A DNA stretch of 20,943 nucleotides. Source: Frankiales bacterium (GTDB taxonomy: Bacteria > Actinomycetota > Actinomycetes > Mycobacteriales > SCTD01). Shown here piece by piece: positions 1-6,676 of this stretch. The notes below the pieces were generated by a model, which searched no databases, was not told where the DNA came from, and worked only from the letters and a program-made list of their open reading frames with translations. A program made the position numbers and the translations under genes. Location of the stretch: the NCBI GenBank assembly GCA_025464795.1, contig JAODNB010000228.1:1-20943 (forward strand). Reading direction: 5' to 3'. Each line of letters opens with the position of its first letter. Position 1 is the stretch's first letter.

Positions 1-421
1 CCGACACCCCGGCGTAGGTCGCCCCCGGGTTGCCGGTGTGAGCGACACAGGGCGGCGACTGCGGGAAGTCGAGGAACTGCTTGCTCACCGTCGCGCAGTG
101 GCTGGTGTCCTGCGCGGTCGACCCGCCGTGCGGGACCGCCCCACCGGGTAGGGATGCAGCCCCTGTCGCCGTGCCGGTCGTGGTGCCGCCGACCGCAGTG
201 GTCGTGCCCCCGGGACGGGAGCCGGCGGCGCCCGGCACGGGAGCGCCGGGAGTCCCAGCGGCTCCTGACTGCGCGGGCGAGGTGCCGCCGGCGGCTGCCT
301 GGGCGGACGAGGCGAAGCCAGGTTGGAGGACCTCCTTGCCCTTCGACGGGGCGACCGCGACCAGCACGAGCTGGGCGAGGATCACCGCCACAAAGGGGGC
401 ATAGCGCTTGGCAGGGAGCAT
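1..421 (-). CDS. Secreted ABC-transporter substrate-binding protein, N-terminal part (cut by left edge)
   Basis: The reverse strand is open from an ATG at 421 to the window edge, giving the first 140 residues. Residues 1-24 form a signal or anchor segment (basic MLPAKRY start, then a hydrophobic stretch) with no lipobox cysteine. A low-complexity Gly/Ala/Thr/Pro linker follows to about residue 100. The last part, with a Cys near SHCATVSKQF, PPCVAH and GNPGATYAGVS, resembles the start of the mature domain in actinobacterial branched-chain amino-acid-type (periplasmic binding fold) proteins, where a GATYxGVT-like motif leads into the first beta strand. The ligand cannot be judged from this fragment. 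The gene lies 84 bases downstream of the patatin gene on the same strand. A GAGGA sits rather far (about 12 bases) upstream of the ATG. The family call rests on the short C-terminal motif and is moderate. Confidence 0.6.
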   Translation of the reverse strand, partial: MLPAKRYAPFVAVILAQLVLVAVAPSKGKEVLQPGFASSAQAAAGGTSPAQSGAAGTPGAPVPGAAGSRPGGTTTAVGGTTTGTATGAASLPGGAVPHGGSTAQDTSHCATVSKQFLDFPQSPPCVAHTGNPGATYAGVS

Positions 422-438
422 CGCGGGGCAGTTCCTCA

Positions 439-486
439 CAGAGTGTGTTGCACTAGCGGCACTCTGCGGTGACGGCCGTCACTCTG
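439..486. promoter_or_regulatory. Inverted and direct repeats upstream of the binding-protein gene
   Basis: A perfect 14-base palindrome, GTGACGGCCGTCAC, lies at 469-482. Around it, the heptamer CACTCTG occurs at 460-466 and 480-486, and its complement CAGAGTG at 439-445, so the outer copies can pair. The cluster fills the 84-base gap between the patatin stop and the binding-protein ATG, where an operator or leader hairpin would sit. No factor is recognised; the function is inferred from position only. Confidence 0.3.
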
Positions 487-505
487 GCAAGGGAGGTTGT
501 CGGAC

Positions 506-1396
506 TCAGCCGATCCGCTGGACGGGGATCTCGGCCAGCGTGAGGGCCTCGCGCCCCACGGCGTACCCGGCGGCCATCACGCGAGGGGTCTGCGTGAAGT
601 CGCGCATCTCCAGGCGTCCCAGATCGGGGCGGCGCAGCCGGATGACCTGCTGGTCGGGCCGCATGCCTGTCACCGGGCGGTCGAGGTGCATGCGGCTGAT
701 GGCGAACGACTGGAGCAGCACGTCGAGGGCGCTCATGCGGTCGTCGCGACGGCCCAGGCTGCCGCCGGAGACGTCCAGGACCCACACCCGTACGGCGCCG
801 AGGTCGAGCGCCCGTTCGATCGGCACCGGGGCCGTGACGCCGCCGTCGACGTGGAGCGACCCGCCCAGGGGGACGGGCGGGAACAGCGCGGGAAGGCACG
901 CGCTCGCGGTCAGGATGGTCAGCGGATCGCCGTCGCTCCACCAGCAGGGCGTGCCGGTGTGCAGGTCGGTCGTGACGACGTGGCAGGGGACGGCGGTCTC
1001 GCCGAGGTCCTTCAGCGGGACCCAGGTCCGCACCAGCTGACGGAGCGCATCGGGCTCGTAGAGGTGGTCGTCCCGCCGGACGGCATGCAGGAACGCCTGC
1101 GTCGCGGTGAGCTTGTTGACCCTGCCGAACACGTGCCCGCGCTCGAGCTTGCGCCAGACCGTCTCGAGCTCGTTGAGCCGCTCCATCGTGGGGTCGACGG
1201 CCATGAAGGCGGCGTTGAGAGCGCCCACGGAGCAGCCGATGAACAGGTCGGGGCGGATGCCGGCCTCGTACAGCGCCCGGAGAGCACCGACCTGGGCCGC
1301 GCCGAGCGAGCCACCGCCGGAGAGCACGACGGCGTCGCGCGGGCGACCGGCCTCCGGCCTCCGGGCGGCACGTCGGTGGCGGAGCGACAGCGCCAT
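506..1396 (-). CDS. Patatin-like phospholipase / lipid acyl hydrolase
   Basis: This 296-residue protein has the patatin catalytic plan. The oxyanion-hole loop SGGGSLG is at about 26-32, the nucleophile elbow GCSVG has its serine at 56, and the dyad aspartate lies in DGG at 184-186. Patatin-domain proteins use a Ser-Asp dyad to cleave acyl esters of glycerolipids. There is no signal peptide or membrane segment, so the enzyme is probably cytosolic or peripheral. The ATG at 1396 has a strong GAGGAGG site 5 bases upstream. The length fits the short bacterial single-domain patatins (RssA/YlbK type). It is separated by 94 bases from the acyl-CoA synthetase on the same strand and could be read through from it. 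The substrate is unknown; the fold call is firm. Confidence 0.9.
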   Translation of the reverse strand: MALSLRHRRAARRPEAGRPRDAVVLSGGGSLGAAQVGALRALYEAGIRPDLFIGCSVGALNAAFMAVDPTMERLNELETVWRKLERGHVFGRVNKLTATQAFLHAVRRDDHLYEPDALRQLVRTWVPLKDLGETAVPCHVVTTDLHTGTPCWWSDGDPLTILTASACLPALFPPVPLGGSLHVDGGVTAPVPIERALDLGAVRVWVLDVSGGSLGRRDDRMSALDVLLQSFAISRMHLDRPVTGMRPDQQVIRLRRPDLGRLEMRDFTQTPRVMAAGYAVGREALTLAEIPVQRIG

Positions 1397-1490
1397 CTGG
1401 ACCTCCTCGCACCCGGGAACGGCCCTCCGGCCGGACTCCGAGGTTGCCAGCGGCAGGATCGCGCGGAAATAGTCCTTTTTGACCCTCTGC

Positions 1491-2975
1491 TCAGCCCTCT
1501 GCTGCCACTTGGGCGCGCAGGGCCTTGCGATCGGTCTTCATGACGCTGGTGAGCGGGATCGCGTCCACGACGCGCACCTCACGGGGGTACTTGTAGGCCC
1601 CGAGGTGCTCCCGGGCGAAGGCGATGAGCTCCGCGGGCGTGACCTCGCCGCTCAGCTGGACGAACGCGATGACCTCCTCCCCCAGCTTCGGGTCGGGCCG
1701 GCCGACGACGGCGGCGGCGGCCACGGCGGGGTGCGCGAGCAGCGCGTCCTCGACGTCCCGCGGGTAGACGTTGAAGCCGCCGCGGATGATGAGGTCCTTG
1801 ATGCGGTCGACGATGTAGAGCCAGCCGTCGGCGTCCAGGTGGCCGACGTCGCCGGTGTGCAGCCAGCCCTCCCGGAGGGCGAAGGCCGTCGCGTCGGGGC
1901 TGTTCCAGTACCCCTGCATGAGGGTGCTGCCGCCGACGCAGATCTCGCCGTCCTGCCCGGGCGCGGCCTCTGTCCCGTCCGGGAGGGTGATGCGGACGGT
2001 GACCCCCGGGACGGGCTTGCCCACCGACCCGATCTTGCGCTCTTCCGCGGGCTGGGTGCTGATGAGGGCGCTGGACTCGGTGCAGCCGTACCCCTCGCGC
2101 ACCTCGCAGCTCGGGATCCGACGCTCGAACTCGTGCAGGACGTCGGCGCTCAGCGGCGCGGCTCCGCTGCTCACCCGCTCCAAGCACGACAGGTCGAGGG
2201 ACTCGAGCGGAAGGCTCAGGATCATCTGCAGCATGGAGGGGACGAGCGCGGTCGTCTGGATCCGGTGCTCCTGGATGAGCGCCGCCCAGCCGGCCGGGTC
2301 GAACCAGCGCATGAGGAAGGCCTTCCCGGGCTCGTGCGCGTGCAGCCCGGCCACCGTCACCAGCAGCCCGTACGCGTGGGCCAGCGGCAGCGGCAGCAGG
2401 CCCGTGGTGCGTCCCGGGCTGTAGGCAGCGTCGGCAGCGGCCTTCCCGGCCGCGTCGAGCCCCGCGTGGCTGAGCGCCACTCCCTTGGACCTGCCCGTGG
2501 TCCCGCCGGTGTAGAGCAGCGCCGCGAGGTCGCTGCCGTCCCGGTGGACGAGTGGGAGCTCGACATGGGCTTCCAGCTCGTCCCAGTCCTGTCCCACCAC
2601 CACCACGGGAAGCCCCGGCGCTGCGGCCTGGACCTTCGGCAGGAACTCAGGGGTCGTGACGACGGCGACGGCGCCCGAGTCGCTGATGACGTGCCGGAGC
2701 TCGTCCTCGGTCAGCAGGAACAGGGCCGGCGTCGGCACTGCTCCGGCGCGCCACAGGGCGCTGTAGGCAAGGCCGACCTCGGGGCAGTTGGCCATGACGA
2801 TGACGACGCGGTCACCTGGACGCACCCCCAGCTCCACGAACCCCCTGGCGGCGCGCCTCGCCCTGCTGGCGAGCTCACCGCTGCGATACCAGGTCCCCTC
2901 GAAGAACAGCGAGGGGTGATCACCGAAGCGGTCGAGCAGCTCCTCGCCGCGCCTGCCGAGCGACGGGTCAGGCAA
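1491..2975 (-). CDS. AMP-forming acyl-CoA synthetase (fatty-acid CoA ligase family)
   Basis: This 494-residue ANL-superfamily adenylate-forming enzyme activates a carboxylic acid with ATP and normally passes it to CoA. Visible core motifs are YTGGTTGRSKG (155-165, phosphate loop), GYGCTE (295-300), TGD (374-376), DRIKD (390-394) and RGGFNVYP (398-405). The C-terminal lysine aligns at 480, in SVMKTDRKALR; the usual Gly before this Lys is Met here. I chose the TTG start at 2975, which overlaps the end of the hadB-like gene by 8 bases. This start keeps the full N-terminal lobe, and I found no earlier in-frame ATG. The coupling to the hot-dog dehydratases suggests a role in acyl-chain metabolism, but the chain length of the substrate cannot be read from sequence. 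Confidence 0.93.
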   Translation of the reverse strand: MPDPSLGRRGEELLDRFGDHPSLFFEGTWYRSGELASRARRAARGFVELGVRPGDRVVIVMANCPEVGLAYSALWRAGAVPTPALFLLTEDELRHVISDSGAVAVVTTPEFLPKVQAAAPGLPVVVVGQDWDELEAHVELPLVHRDGSDLAALLYTGGTTGRSKGVALSHAGLDAAGKAAADAAYSPGRTTGLLPLPLAHAYGLLVTVAGLHAHEPGKAFLMRWFDPAGWAALIQEHRIQTTALVPSMLQMILSLPLESLDLSCLERVSSGAAPLSADVLHEFERRIPSCEVREGYGCTESSALISTQPAEERKIGSVGKPVPGVTVRITLPDGTEAAPGQDGEICVGGSTLMQGYWNSPDATAFALREGWLHTGDVGHLDADGWLYIVDRIKDLIIRGGFNVYPRDVEDALLAHPAVAAAAVVGRPDPKLGEEVIAFVQLSGEVTPAELIAFAREHLGAYKYPREVRVVDAIPLTSVMKTDRKALRAQVAAEG

Positions 2976-3399
2976 GGCGGACGACGGCTTTGGCGCCCAT
3001 GAGGACCTTGTTCTCGCCCACCGTCGCTGTGAGGGCGATGCTGACGGTGCCGTCCTCGTTCTTCTCCTCGACGATCCCCGACACCACCAGGGTCGCGCCC
3101 TTGTCGTCGTCCTCGACCACGACCGGACGGCTGAACCGGACGCCGTAGCTGACCACCCGGCCCGGGTCGCCGACCCAGTCGGTCACGACGCGGCCGGCGG
3201 TCGCCATCGTGAGCATCCCGTGCGCGATGACGTTCGGCAGGCCCACGGACTTCGCGACGCGCTCGTTCCAGTGGATGACGTTGAAGTCGCCGCTCGCACC
3301 GGCGTACTTGACGAGGTCGGCGCGCTGGAGGGTGAACTCCTGGGCGGGGATCTCGGTCCCTACGGACACGTCTGCGTAGGTCGGGATGGAGCTCGGCAT
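2968..3399 (-). CDS. hadB: MaoC-like (3R)-hydroxyacyl dehydratase subunit, HadB type
   Basis: This 143-residue hot-dog protein carries the hydratase signature ASGDFNVIHWNE. Asp38 and His43 have the same five-residue spacing as the catalytic pair of mycobacterial HadB. In mycobacteria HadB is the catalytic subunit of the HadAB and HadBC heterodimers, which dehydrate 3-hydroxyacyl-ACP in the FAS-II cycle. In organisms without mycolic acids, homologues are usually annotated only as MaoC family dehydratases. The ATG at 3399 shares its A with the TGA of the hadA-like gene (TGATG), so the two are translationally coupled and should form the heterodimer. The gene order after rpmG matches the mycobacterial locus. 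No hadC follows; the next gene is an acyl-CoA synthetase. The substrate is inferred. Confidence 0.92.
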   Translation of the reverse strand: MPSSIPTYADVSVGTEIPAQEFTLQRADLVKYAGASGDFNVIHWNERVAKSVGLPNVIAHGMLTMATAGRVVTDWVGDPGRVVSYGVRFSRPVVVEDDDKGATLVVSGIVEEKNEDGTVSIALTATVGENKVLMGAKAVVRLA

Positions 3400-3845
3400 C
3401 AGGCAGTCCCTCGGCTCACGATGGTGTTGGTGACGGTGGCGACGGGCTCGCCGTTGCTGGTGACCTCGGTGACGAGCGTGAGCAGCTCGTTGCTGCCCTT
3501 CGCCTGGATGTTCTCGACGCGCTGCACCATCTCGAGGACGTCGCCGGCCTGCACGGGACGGACGAAGTCGAACTTCTCCTCGCCGTGCACCACCATCGCG
3601 TAGTTCAGGCCCAGGTCGGGGTCGTGGATGAACCCGCCGCTGCCGCCGCCCGTGCTCGCGGCGATGAGGAAGGTCGGCGGCGCGATCAGGTCGGTGTAGC
3701 CGAGCTCCCGCGCGGCCTGGAGGTCGTGGTACGCCGGGTTCTGGTCACCGATGGCCGTCGCGAAGCGCCGGATGTCGTTGCGGGTCACGTCCACCGGGTC
3801 GCCCTTGGGCGCCACGCGGCCGATCCAGTCGCGGTTCAGAGGCAT
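3399..3845 (-). CDS. hadA: MaoC N-terminal-type dehydratase subunit, HadA type
   Basis: This 148-residue hot-dog protein of the FAS1-type dehydratase family lies directly downstream of rpmG. Its features match HadA: an RDWIGR start, the segment GDQNPAYHDLQAARELGY and APPTFLIA. It lacks the Asp-(x4)-His pair seen in its partner at 2968-3399. By analogy with mycobacterial HadA, it is expected to be the substrate-binding rather than catalytic half of the dimer. The ATG at 3845 has no clear Shine-Dalgarno sequence. A TAGCGT hexamer ends 6 bases before it, which would suit a leaderless transcript, as is common in actinobacteria. A hairpin between rpmG and this gene may separate the two transcripts. 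Confidence 0.9.
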   Translation of the reverse strand: MPLNRDWIGRVAPKGDPVDVTRNDIRRFATAIGDQNPAYHDLQAARELGYTDLIAPPTFLIAASTGGGSGGFIHDPDLGLNYAMVVHGEEKFDFVRPVQAGDVLEMVQRVENIQAKGSNELLTLVTEVTSNGEPVATVTNTIVSRGTA

Positions 3846-3851
3846 GCTCGG

Positions 3852-3857
3852 ACGCTA
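3852..3857 (-). promoter_or_regulatory. Possible -10 element for leaderless hadA transcription
   Basis: On the minus strand TAGCGT matches the actinobacterial TAnnnT -10 pattern and ends 6 bases before the ATG at 3845, where initiation would fall on or next to the start codon. I see no convincing -35 hexamer. The missing Shine-Dalgarno sequence before this ATG is the main reason for proposing it. Confidence 0.25.
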
Positions 3858-3882
3858 GCGCAGCGCTCGGCCTGGGAACGAC

Positions 3883-3914
3883 GGAGGCCGGCATCCCTAC
3901 GGGAGCCGGCCTTC
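3883..3914 (-). terminator. Hairpin between rpmG and hadA
   Basis: Arms GAAGGCCGGC and GCCGGCCTCC (minus-strand sense) pair over 10 positions with one G-U, and inner CCC/GGG extends the stem around a short loop. It begins 15 bases after the rpmG stop codon. No U-run follows, so it may act as a partial terminator or attenuator rather than a strong stop. Confidence 0.45.
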
Positions 3915-3928
3915 GGTGCGGACGAGGT

Positions 3929-4093
3929 CTAGCGCGTCTCGCGGTGGTCGGTGTGCGTGCGACACGTCGGGCAGAACTTCTTGAGGTCCAGCCGGTCGGG
4001 GTCGTTGCGACGGTTCTTCTTGGTGATGTAGTTGCGGTGCTTGCACTCCTGGCAGGCCAGCGTGATCTTCGGACGGACGTCTGTGGCGGCCAT
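3929..4093 (-). CDS. rpmG: 50S ribosomal protein L33 (zinc-binding C+ form)
   Basis: A 54-residue protein starts at the ATG at 4093 and ends in TAG at 3929. The sequence MAATDVRPKITLACQEC, NYITKKNRRNDPDRL and KKFCPTC is typical of bacterial L33. Two CxxC pairs (Cys14/17 and Cys41/44) form the zinc ribbon, so this is the zinc-dependent paralogue type. L33 sits near the exit-site tRNA in the large subunit. The gene lies 77 bases downstream of tRNA-Met and upstream of hadA, the same order as rpmG2 in Mycobacterium tuberculosis, and is probably co-transcribed with the tRNAs. I see no good Shine-Dalgarno sequence before the ATG. Confidence 0.96.
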   Translation of the reverse strand: MAATDVRPKITLACQECKHRNYITKKNRRNDPDRLDLKKFCPTCRTHTDHRETR

Positions 4094-4170
4094 GCGGAGG
4101 TGCCTGCGCTTTCAAGGAAGTGGGTGGTGGTGGACGCGAGCCTACCGGAAGGCCCGGTCCGCGGAAAACG

Positions 4171-4243
4171 TAGCGATGACCGGACTTGAACCGGTGACAC
4201 AGCGATTATGAGTCGCTTGCTCTGCCAGCTGAGCTACACCGCC
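4171..4243 (-). tRNA. tRNA-Met (CAT), elongator type
   Basis: The reverse strand folds into a 73-base cloverleaf. The acceptor arm is GGCGGTG with CATCGCT (two G-U pairs), followed by TAGCTCAGC and the D-arm. The anticodon arm is AGCGA-CTCATAA-TCGCT with anticodon CAT, and the T-arm is ACCGG-TTCAAGT-CCGGT, with discriminator A at 4171. The anticodon stem lacks the three G-C pairs of initiator tRNA, and position 1 pairs with 72, so it reads internal Met codons. CCA is not encoded. Confidence 0.95.
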
Positions 4244-4247
4244 CGGC

Positions 4248-4278
4248 ACTCTTCTCGGGGGCGGGCCCCCGCAAGAGT
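4248..4278 (-). other. Hairpin in the tRNA-Thr/tRNA-Met spacer
   Basis: Outer arms ACTCTT (4248-4253) and AAGAGT (4273-4278) and inner arms GGGGGC (4257-4262) and GCCCCC (4265-4270) form a strong stem-loop filling the spacer between the two tRNAs. It could be a processing signal for the dicistronic precursor or a partial terminator after tRNA-Thr. The lack of a U-run favours processing. Confidence 0.4.
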
Positions 4279-4281
4279 CTG

Positions 4282-4354
4282 AGCCCCTTTACGGAATCGA
4301 ACCGTAGACCTTCTCCTTACCATGGAGACGCTCTGCCGACTGAGCTAAAGGGGC
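4282..4354 (-). tRNA. tRNA-Thr (GGT)
   Basis: A 73-base cloverleaf on the reverse strand. The acceptor arm pairs GCCCCTT with AAGGGGC, and the discriminator is T at 4282. The anticodon arm is TCTCC-ATGGTAA-GGAGA with anticodon GGT, and the T-arm is TACGG-TTCGATT-CCGTA. It decodes ACC/ACU. It is the first gene of a tRNA-Thr, tRNA-Met, rpmG run. CCA is not encoded. Confidence 0.96.
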
Positions 4355-4368
4355 GGCGAACCGGGAGA

Positions 4369-4374
4369 AGCCTA
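4369..4374 (-). promoter_or_regulatory. Possible -10 of the tRNA-Thr/tRNA-Met/rpmG transcript
   Basis: On the minus strand TAGGCT lies 14 bases before the first base of tRNA-Thr and fits a TAnnnT -10, preceded by GTG. I could not find a matching -35 hexamer at 16-18 bases, so the assignment is weak. Confidence 0.3.
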
Positions 4375-4507
4375 CACGGTGTCCGACCGGGGCCGCCGCG
4401 GGGCGGCCGCGGCGGAAGTGGGCCCCCGTCGCATCACCCTCTGTGACCCCCTTTCTGCACCCGGTTGCCACGGGCTGTGACAGCAGATGTCCGGTTGAGG
4501 CGGAAAA

Positions 4508-4521
4508 CTGGGTGGTCATTC
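4508..4521 (+). promoter_or_regulatory. 14-base element upstream of the GH16 gene, shared with the LamG gene
   Basis: CTGGGTGGTCATTC lies 50 bases before the GH16 start codon. The same sequence with one change (CTAGGTGGTCATTC) lies upstream of the LamG lipoprotein gene at 6684-6697 on the minus strand, in the same orientation relative to its gene. Here it also begins a small inverted repeat, GGGTG/CACCC (4510-4525). It is a candidate shared operator or promoter element; no known consensus is recognised. Confidence 0.35.
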
Positions 4522-4533
4522 ACCCGTTGGAGT

Positions 4534-4569
4534 CACTAAGGGTTAGTGCCAATCACTCCGAGTGATTGG
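4534..4569 (+). repeat. Two tandem palindromes abutting the GH16 start codon
   Basis: The first palindrome is CACTAA-GGG-TTAGTG (4534-4548). The second follows directly: CCAATCACT-CCG-AGTGATTGG (4549-4569), a perfect 9-base stem ending two bases before the ATG at 4572. Together they take the place of a Shine-Dalgarno sequence, which is absent. They could be a tandem operator or RNA hairpins controlling initiation. Confidence 0.6.
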
Positions 4570-4571
4570 TT

Positions 4572-5687
4572 ATGGCTACTCACCGTCACCACAGAGCAGG
4601 CTTCGTCGTCGCCACCGCGGCAGCACTCGTCGTCGGCGGCTCGCTCCCCGCGCAGGCGTCAACCCGCCCGCTCGGTGGCATCTCCAGCCACACCCTGCAG
4701 GTCGCGCAGCACCGCATCGAGGCCCGGCGCGCAGGGCAGGCCGCTGAGGCTGCCCGCCAGCGCACCACCGCCCGCATCGGTGCCGTGCACGCCGCCACGA
4801 CGCAGGGCACCAGCCCGAGCGCTGCGGATGCCCCCGTGATCGCTCCGGTCTCCTCCGAGACCGTCGCCACCGCCGCACCGGATGCCACCCCTGCCGCCGC
4901 TGACACCGCTGCCACCGCCCCGACCGCAGCCGCAGTCGCACCGTCGGCGCCGGCCGCGCCCGCCCCGGTCGCTCCGGTCGTCGCGACAACCCCGTCCGGC
5001 GAGGCAGCCCCGGTCGGGGACCTCCCCGGGTGGAAGCAGACCTACGTCGAGGACTTCGCCAAGGCGGCGCCGACCGGCTCGTTCGTGAGCACGTACGGCG
5101 CGCGCTGGGGCGCCTACGACGACGGCTGGAAGGACACCAGCAAGAACGGCACGTACATGCCGTCCAAGGTCCTGAGCGTGCACGACGGTGTGCTCGACTA
5201 CTCGATCCGCTCGGAGAACGGGCAGCACCTCGTCTCCGCCCCCTTCGTGAAGCAGACCTTCGGTCAGGTCTACGGCCGGTACAGCGTGCGGTTCCGCAGC
5301 GACGCCCTCGCCGGCTACAAGACGGCCTGGCTGCTCTGGCCGGACAGCGAGCGCTGGCCGGACGACGGCGAGATCGACTTCCCCGAGGGCAACCTCGACG
5401 GCACGATCGAGGGCTTCGCCCACAACGCCTCCTCCGCCGGCGGCCAGGTGGAGGTCCCCACGAACGCGACGTACGCGCAGTGGCACACGGCGACCATCGA
5501 GTGGACGCCCGGCAAGGTCAGCTTCGCGCTCGACGGCAAGGTGATGGGCGGCTCGACCAAGAACGTCCCCGCCACGGCCATGCACTGGGTCCTCCAGACC
5601 GAGACAGCCCTCGATGGCGGGGCACCCGCCGCCGGTGTCGCGGGGCACGTGCTCGTCGACTGGGTCGCCCTGTACACCCGGGCCTGA
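4572..5687 (+). CDS. Secreted GH16 family glycoside hydrolase
   Basis: This 371-residue secreted enzyme has the GH16 catalytic signature EIDFPE at 267-272 (nucleophile Glu267, acid/base Glu272). It sits in a jelly-roll domain from about 155 to the C-terminal VDWVALY. GH16 enzymes cleave beta-1,3/1,4-glucans or galactans, or exopolysaccharides. Residues 1-30 are a signal peptide with a likely AQA-S cleavage site. Residues 40-78 look helical, and 80-150 are an Ala/Pro/Thr linker. I prefer the ATG at 4572 over a TTG two codons upstream, although neither has a Shine-Dalgarno sequence; tandem palindromes abut the start. It converges with the LamG lipoprotein gene at a shared terminator and lies next to a polysaccharide operon, so its substrate may be that polymer or a related wall glycan. 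Substrate specificity is not visible. Confidence 0.92.
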   Translation: MATHRHHRAGFVVATAAALVVGGSLPAQASTRPLGGISSHTLQVAQHRIEARRAGQAAEAARQRTTARIGAVHAATTQGTSPSAADAPVIAPVSSETVATAAPDATPAAADTAATAPTAAAVAPSAPAAPAPVAPVVATTPSGEAAPVGDLPGWKQTYVEDFAKAAPTGSFVSTYGARWGAYDDGWKDTSKNGTYMPSKVLSVHDGVLDYSIRSENGQHLVSAPFVKQTFGQVYGRYSVRFRSDALAGYKTAWLLWPDSERWPDDGEIDFPEGNLDGTIEGFAHNASSAGGQVEVPTNATYAQWHTATIEWTPGKVSFALDGKVMGGSTKNVPATAMHWVLQTETALDGGAPAAGVAGHVLVDWVALYTRA

Positions 5688-5694
5688 CGCCCGC

Positions 5695-5732
5695 CACGAA
5701 GGGGCCCCGCACTCCGGTGCGGGGCCTTCGTG
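5695..5732. terminator. Bidirectional hairpin terminator between GH16 and LamG genes
   Basis: The left arm CACGAAGGGGCCCCGCAC and the right arm GTGCGGGGCCTTCGTG pair fully except for a two-base bulge, around a TCCG loop. The hairpin starts 8 bases after the GH16 stop and ends 16 bases from the stop of the convergent lipoprotein gene, so it can serve both strands. Confidence 0.88.
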
Positions 5733-5747
5733 CTGTGCAGCGGGGCG

Positions 5748-6614
5748 CTAGGAGCGCGTCGGGGCAGCGGTCGGGGTGGGGGCAGCCGCCTGGGCGAGGA
5801 GACCGGCGTGGTTGCGCACCTCCGCCACCGTGAGGACGCGGTCGTAGATCCCGACCTCGCTCAGGCTGATCCCGTCGGCGGGGCCCTGGAAGCCGGAGCC
5901 TGACCCACCGATGCCCAGTGGGCCGGTCTGCAGGAACACCCCAGGCGCCCGGAGCACCTCGGTGGTGACGAGGCGACCGTTCTCGTAGCAGGTCACGTGC
6001 CGGCTGCCGTAGGTCAGCGTGAGCTGGAACCAGCGACCGATCGCCGGCACCCCGGTCGGGTGGCAGCCTCCGAGGTAGACGTTCTTGTGCCAGATCTCTA
6101 CACCGAGGCGGCACGGGTTCTGGGTGAACTGGGAGGGGAAGTGGATGACCTCCATCCCCTCGCGCCCCGCCGGCGTCTGGTCCGTGGTCCCGAGGACGCG
6201 CCCCCAAGCGGTCGTGCAGGCATCGGCGCGCACCTGCATCTCGACGCTGAAGGCATCAGTGGACGCGAAGCCGGTGGTCAGCGACGTCACGATCCGACCC
6301 CCGCGCAGGAACAGCGCGCCGCGCTCGCCACCGGGGCTCGAGGTGCCGCTGATCGTCCCACCGACGACAGTGGCCTTGGCCTTGCCGGCGGCGAGATCAG
6401 CGATCTGGTCCTTCGGCCGGAGCCCGTCGGCGTCGCGCAGGGGGAACAGCGCCCTGGCCCCGTCGGTGAGGACGGCCTTCTCATAGGGCGAGGAGCGGCC
6501 GAGGTCAGCCGGGGTCCGCCGTGGCCCCGCCGTCGCGCCGTCGTCCGAGCAGGCGGTGAGGAGCGCGAGGGAAGCGGCCACCGCAAGCAGGGCCGGCCGA
6601 CGGACGGCGTCCAC
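5748..6614 (-). CDS. LamG/concanavalin A-like domain lipoprotein
   Basis: This 288-residue protein has a lipoprotein signal peptide with lipobox LTAC and acylated Cys22. A concanavalin A-like (LamG-type) jelly roll follows at about 55-270, with segments such as DAFSVEMQVRA, RWFQLTLTYG, CYENGRLV and GISLSEVGIYDRVLT. A short Pro/Thr/Ala tail ends the protein. Such domains bind glycans or act as structural modules; no GH16-like ExDxxE motif is seen, so binding is more likely than catalysis. Cys133, 168, 184 and 209 could make two disulphides. The GTG at 6614 has GGGAG 6 bases upstream. It is divergent from the polysaccharide operon and convergent with the GH16 gene, and it shares a 14-base upstream element with GH16. 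The cell-surface location is inferred; the ligand is unknown. Confidence 0.85.
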   Translation of the reverse strand: MDAVRRPALLAVAASLALLTACSDDGATAGPRRTPADLGRSSPYEKAVLTDGARALFPLRDADGLRPKDQIADLAAGKAKATVVGGTISGTSSPGGERGALFLRGGRIVTSLTTGFASTDAFSVEMQVRADACTTAWGRVLGTTDQTPAGREGMEVIHFPSQFTQNPCRLGVEIWHKNVYLGGCHPTGVPAIGRWFQLTLTYGSRHVTCYENGRLVTTEVLRAPGVFLQTGPLGIGGSGSGFQGPADGISLSEVGIYDRVLTVAEVRNHAGLLAQAAAPTPTAAPTRS

Positions 6615-6676
6615 GTTCAGCTCCCACGGGGTTGGCGGGGCGACGACACCCCGATTCGGTCCGCACTACCACAAGC

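Noticed and set aside
81..404. Small plus-strand open frame at the left end
   Set aside because: It is the reverse complement of the low-complexity linker of the minus-strand binding protein and has no ribosome site.
1479..3002. Long plus-strand open frame (507 codons) opposite the acyl-CoA synthetase
   Set aside because: Its composition is a GC-rich mirror of the minus-strand gene, with no recognisable domain. The minus-strand frame has all adenylate-forming motifs.
4391..4408. GC-rich hairpin GGCCGCC-GCGG-GGCGGCC between tRNA-Thr and GH16
   Set aside because: It lies upstream of both divergent genes, so it ends no transcript, and it has no T-run. It is probably a by-product of extreme GC content.
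4355..4533. Possible cyclic di-AMP-type riboswitch upstream of the GH16 gene
   Set aside because: Such riboswitches often precede actinobacterial cell-wall hydrolase genes, so I looked for one, but I could not match the conserved core. The region holds only short repeats (two CTGTGAC copies, GGGTG/CACCC).
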